This document shows, one piece after another, positions 6,114 to 7,836 of a stretch of 7,836 bases of DNA. The translations under genes were made by a program, and so were the position numbers. This stretch comes from Anaerolineales bacterium. GTDB taxonomy: Bacteria > Chloroflexota > Anaerolineae > Anaerolineales > E44-bin32. The first letter of the stretch is position 1. Each line of letters starts with the position of its first letter. The notes beneath the pieces are model-generated. The model did no database searches and was not told the origin of the DNA. It saw only the letters and a list, made by a program, of their open reading frames with translations. The stretch covers positions 1 through 7,836 of the forward strand of contig DAOWMX010000098.1 of assembly GCA_030642885.1 (NCBI GenBank), written 5' to 3'.

Positions 6114-6947
6114 TCAGATCAGGAATTCCTCTTCACGCCTGATACCCATGGCCTCGCGCAGCTTTCCTTGGCCTTGAAAACGCAGGATCTCAACTTCAAA
6201 GCGTGACCGGTCTCCCCGGAATAGCGCATGGAAGTATTCAATGGGCGTGCCATCGTCTAAATAGCTGATGCTCTCGATGCGGATCAGGGGCGATCCAAGC
6301 TCGATTTCCAAAAGGTTTGATTGCTGCTCGTTGGCCCCGACGGCGTCGATCAACCGCCGACCACGCACGATTCTCAGGTCATACTCCTTCTCCAGGTATG
6401 CGTAGAGAGACTCTTCGGTGAGATCCGCGGAAACTAACTTACGGCAAGGTTCATAGGGTAAGAATGAGGCTACGAGAACGACCGGTTCATCCTCGACAAA
6501 TCGCAAGCGATTGATCTTGATTACCGGCGTAAGATCTTCCAATTGAAGGTTGGCAGCGACTTTTTGGGATGCGGGCAAGATTGACTGTTCGAGGATTTTG
6601 TCCGCCATTTTTAATCCCCGCTCGGTCATATCTTGATGGAAGCCAACGAGTGAGTGCACAAGGCTTGTGCTGCTGATCTTCGGCTCGGCGACGAAAGTGC
6701 CCTTGCCTTTCTCGCGCAGGACCAACCCCTCGTATGTCATTTCTTGTAGTGCCTGACGAACGACTGTCCGGCTAACTTCGAAGTGCTGGCAGAGTTCAGG
6801 TTCACTCGGGAGCTGATCGGCGGGCTGCCAGCGTCCACTCTCGATTTGTTCGCTCAGGGCATTCTTGAGCTGGAGATAATAGGGTATCGGGGAATCGCGA
6901 TCGATGGATATTCCCGATTTAACCGGTTTTGAACCTCTCGGTGTCAT
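6114..6947 (-). CDS. GntR-family (HutC/UTRA type) transcriptional regulator of the BMC operon
   Basis: A 277-residue regulator. Residues 20-87 form the GntR winged helix-turn-helix: PIPYYLQLKNALSEQIESGRW, LPSEPELCQHFEVSRTVVRQALQEM with the recognition helix around 59-70, then GLVLREKGKGTFVA as the wing. Residues about 98-255 form a UTRA ligand-binding domain (VIKINRLRFVEDEPV, SLYAYLEKEYDL, LGSPLIRIESISYLDDGTPIEYFHALFRGDR), placing it in the HutC subfamily, whose members mostly sense small sugars, sugar phosphates or amino-acid derivatives. The ATG at 6947 has GGAG (6953-6956) 5 nt upstream. It is first in the operon, 65 nt before rpiB, behind a strong promoter with an inverted-repeat operator candidate. 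Autoregulation and control of the whole operon are therefore likely. The effector is not evident; a pentose or deoxypentose phosphate would fit the enzymes. Confidence 0.95.
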   Translation of the reverse strand: MTPRGSKPVKSGISIDRDSPIPYYLQLKNALSEQIESGRWQPADQLPSEPELCQHFEVSRTVVRQALQEMTYEGLVLREKGKGTFVAEPKISSTSLVHSLVGFHQDMTERGLKMADKILEQSILPASQKVAANLQLEDLTPVIKINRLRFVEDEPVVLVASFLPYEPCRKLVSADLTEESLYAYLEKEYDLRIVRGRRLIDAVGANEQQSNLLEIELGSPLIRIESISYLDDGTPIEYFHALFRGDRSRFEVEILRFQGQGKLREAMGIRREEEFLI

Positions 6948-7004
6948 TGGTGCTCCGTCCCTATTCTGAGAAAACCTGTAATACCATCATTAACTACTTG
7001 TACT

Positions 7005-7018
7005 CTTGTTATTACAAG
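7005..7018. promoter_or_regulatory. Candidate GntR/HutC operator at the transcription start
   Basis: CTTGT-TATT-ACAAG is a 14-bp inverted repeat with perfect 5-bp arms and a GT-N4-AC core, the outer skeleton of the HutC-subfamily GT(N)TA(N)AC sites. A further half-site CTTGT at 6997-7001 also pairs with the right arm: ACTTGTA (6996-7002) and TACAAGT (7013-7019) are exact reverse complements 10 nt apart. The site covers about +1 to +14 of the predicted transcript, suited to repression. No experimental support is available here. Confidence 0.6.
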
Positions 7019-7025
7019 TTAAATT

Positions 7026-7054
7026 ATTCTAGAGGATTTGGGGATGAATGTCAA
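7026..7054 (-). promoter_or_regulatory. Sigma70-type promoter of the GntR-BMC operon
   Basis: The minus strand has a perfect -35 hexamer TTGACA (7054-7049), a 17-nt spacer (7048-7032) and a -10 hexamer TAGAAT (7031-7026, five of six matches). Transcription should begin near 7018-7020, leaving a leader of about 70 nt before the GntR ATG at 6947. It is the best promoter match I found in the window and the only strong one upstream of the BMC genes. Confidence 0.8.
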
Positions 7055-7132
7055 GTAGTTGGTTTGGATTAGTCGTTATGTAAGGTTTGGGAGGGGCTAT
7101 CTGGAGGGGGAAGAGAGTGTGGTTCCTCGGAG

Positions 7133-7175
7133 CGGAAAAGCAAATCCAGGGAGGTCGCTCGCGACCTCCCTGGAT
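7133..7175 (-). terminator. Strong intrinsic terminator of the DoxX-like gene
   Basis: ATCCAGGGAGGTCGC (7144-7158) and its exact reverse complement (7161-7175) form a 15-bp stem around a 2-nt centre, so the actual loop is probably 4-6 nt. On the minus-strand transcript it is followed by a U-rich tail (TTTGCTTTTCC). It lies 17 nt after the stop codon of the DoxX-like gene and insulates the BMC operon. On the plus strand no U-tract follows, so it is directional. Confidence 0.9.
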
Positions 7176-7192
7176 GTACGATTAAGTGATAT

Positions 7193-7675
7193 TTAGAAAA
7201 TACCCAATAAACTATCGAGGCTCCAGACGGCGCCAGCGTCTAACACAATGATGATTACCTGAGCCGCGATCATCATCAAATTCTGACCCTGTTCGCACTG
7301 ATATGCCGGATTGACAGATCTATCCTTTGGTTTGACGCCTGCAAGCGCAAGATAGTTAAGGTTCATGAAGATCCCGACGAGCGCAGAAATTGGCGTCAGA
7401 AATCCGAGTGTCAGCCCGACCCCCGTTGCCGTCTCGCCGGCGATGACGAGGTAGGGGAACCAGCTGCGGTTTTTGCTGACCATTGATTTGATCAGAGAAG
7501 CGAAAGCCGGCACGGGGTGGTTATCCGCCAGAGAAATCGTCCAGTCGACCATGCCTCCGTCGATGAATTTGCGCAGCGGTTTGTGCAGCACACTCTTGAG
7601 CCACCACAAACCGACGGCAATGCGTAAGATTGCTAACCAATGGCTGGCACTGAGAAAACCGAAAATATCTTGCAT
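7193..7675 (-). CDS. DoxX-like / DoxD-like small integral membrane protein
   Basis: A 160-residue membrane protein of the DoxX/TQO-small-subunit superfamily. Likely membrane segments are about residues 12-30, 73-92, 94-112 and 132-150. The family hallmark is the stretch ETATGVGLTLGFLTPISALVG (81-101) followed by GIFMNLNYLALAG. Related proteins include the DoxD subunit of thiosulfate:quinone oxidoreductase and many uncharacterised DoxX members; without a DoxA partner or other oxidoreductase nearby, no reaction should be assigned. The ATG at 7675 follows a strong GGAGGAG (7684-7678). Its own terminator (7144-7175) and the separate GntR promoter make it a different transcription unit from the BMC operon. 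It is probably unrelated to the metabolosome, unless the upstream sequence outside the window says otherwise. Confidence 0.85.
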   Translation of the reverse strand: MQDIFGFLSASHWLAILRIAVGLWWLKSVLHKPLRKFIDGGMVDWTISLADNHPVPAFASLIKSMVSKNRSWFPYLVIAGETATGVGLTLGFLTPISALVGIFMNLNYLALAGVKPKDRSVNPAYQCEQGQNLMMIAAQVIIIVLDAGAVWSLDSLLGIF

Positions 7676-7702
7676 GACTCCTCCGTTCTTTTAGGTTGGC
7701 AA

Positions 7703-7731
7703 ATATTACCCAGCCCCTATTCGCTCACCAA
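7703..7731 (-). promoter_or_regulatory. Weak candidate promoter for the DoxX-like gene
   Basis: TTGGTG (7731-7726), a 17-nt spacer and TAATAT (7708-7703) sit just upstream of the SD. Only three and four bases match the sigma70 hexamers and the leader would be about 20 nt. The gene could instead be transcribed from beyond the window. Confidence 0.3.
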
Positions 7732-7763
7732 ACCATTGAATTGATTATTTAGAGTGGCAGGGA

Positions 7764-7786
7764 TTAGGATGTGGATGACGTCCTAA
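7764..7786. repeat. Short inverted repeat upstream of the DoxX-like gene
   Basis: TTAGGATGT and ACGTCCTAA flank a 5-nt centre and pair over 9 positions, one of them a G-T wobble on the plus strand. No U-tract follows on either strand. It may be an operator or chance; nothing else is seen in the 160 bases upstream of the DoxX-like gene. Confidence 0.35.
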
Positions 7787-7836
7787 CCTATGGATGAGGC
7801 TATCTATTAGTTTTCTTACCTCGCAACTTTAAGGCA

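Larger units (their letters stand above)
6992..7060. repeat. 9-bp inverted repeat bracketing the GntR promoter
   Basis: AACTACTTG at 6992-7000 is matched by its exact reverse complement CAAGTAGTT at 7052-7060, with arm centres 60 bp apart. The right arm overlaps the -35 box and the left arm lies just downstream of the expected transcription start. The TTG cores share sequence with the CTTGT half-sites of the operator candidate. Confidence 0.75.

Noticed and set aside
1..7836. CRISPR arrays, tRNA genes, insertion sequences or prophage genes
   Set aside because: No regular repeat-spacer pattern, cloverleaf, transposase or terminal repeats were seen; the only repeats are within rpiB and around the GntR promoter.

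Overview
This window carries most of a bacterial microcompartment (BMC, metabolosome) operon, all on the minus strand and transcribed from right to left. The set of core enzymes is a DeoC-type deoxyribose-phosphate aldolase, an RpiB-type sugar-phosphate isomerase and a CoA-acylating aldehyde dehydrogenase. Together with the shell genes this matches the predicted 'sugar phosphate utilizing' (SPU) class of metabolosomes, known mainly from genome surveys. The shell proteins resemble, from memory, those of Haliangium ochraceum. The organism cannot be fixed from the window: there is no rRNA or other taxonomic marker. GC content is moderate and SD sites (AGGAGG) are canonical. An environmental, non-enterobacterial lineage such as Chloroflexota or Myxococcota is a guess.

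Layout in transcription order: (1) 7675-7193, a small DoxX-like membrane protein, closed by a strong intrinsic terminator at 7144-7175. (2) 7060-6948, a near-consensus sigma70-type promoter (TTGACA, 17 nt, TAGAAT) with an inverted-repeat operator candidate at the expected transcription start. (3) 6947-6114, a GntR/HutC-family regulator. (4) 6048-4825, an RpiB-domain protein with a GTG start and an N-terminal extension holding a motif repeated three times. (5) 4799-3891, deoC with an N-terminal encapsulation-peptide-like helix. (6) 3876-3238, a permuted tandem-BMC trimer protein. (7) 3112-2804, a BMC-H hexamer protein. (8) 2613-2314, a BMC-P pentamer protein. (9) 2317-848, the aldehyde dehydrogenase. 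(10) 841-221, a second tandem-BMC (BMC-T) protein. (11) 224 to beyond base 1, a second BMC-P, cut by the window edge.

Proposed working: the GntR regulator controls itself and the operon, perhaps sensing a sugar phosphate. Inside the shell, DeoC splits 2-deoxyribose-5-phosphate to glyceraldehyde-3-phosphate and acetaldehyde. The dehydrogenase converts the volatile acetaldehyde to acetyl-CoA. The RpiB-like enzyme handles an aldose/ketose phosphate whose identity is uncertain. All three enzymes begin with a short amphipathic helix typical of cargo targeting. No phosphotransacylase (PduL), alcohol dehydrogenase or sugar kinase is visible; if present they lie beyond the left edge.

The least explained parts are the triplicated EutQ/EutT-like motif on the RpiB protein, the replacement of the usual RpiB catalytic cysteine by aspartate, and the inverted-repeat architecture of the GntR promoter.
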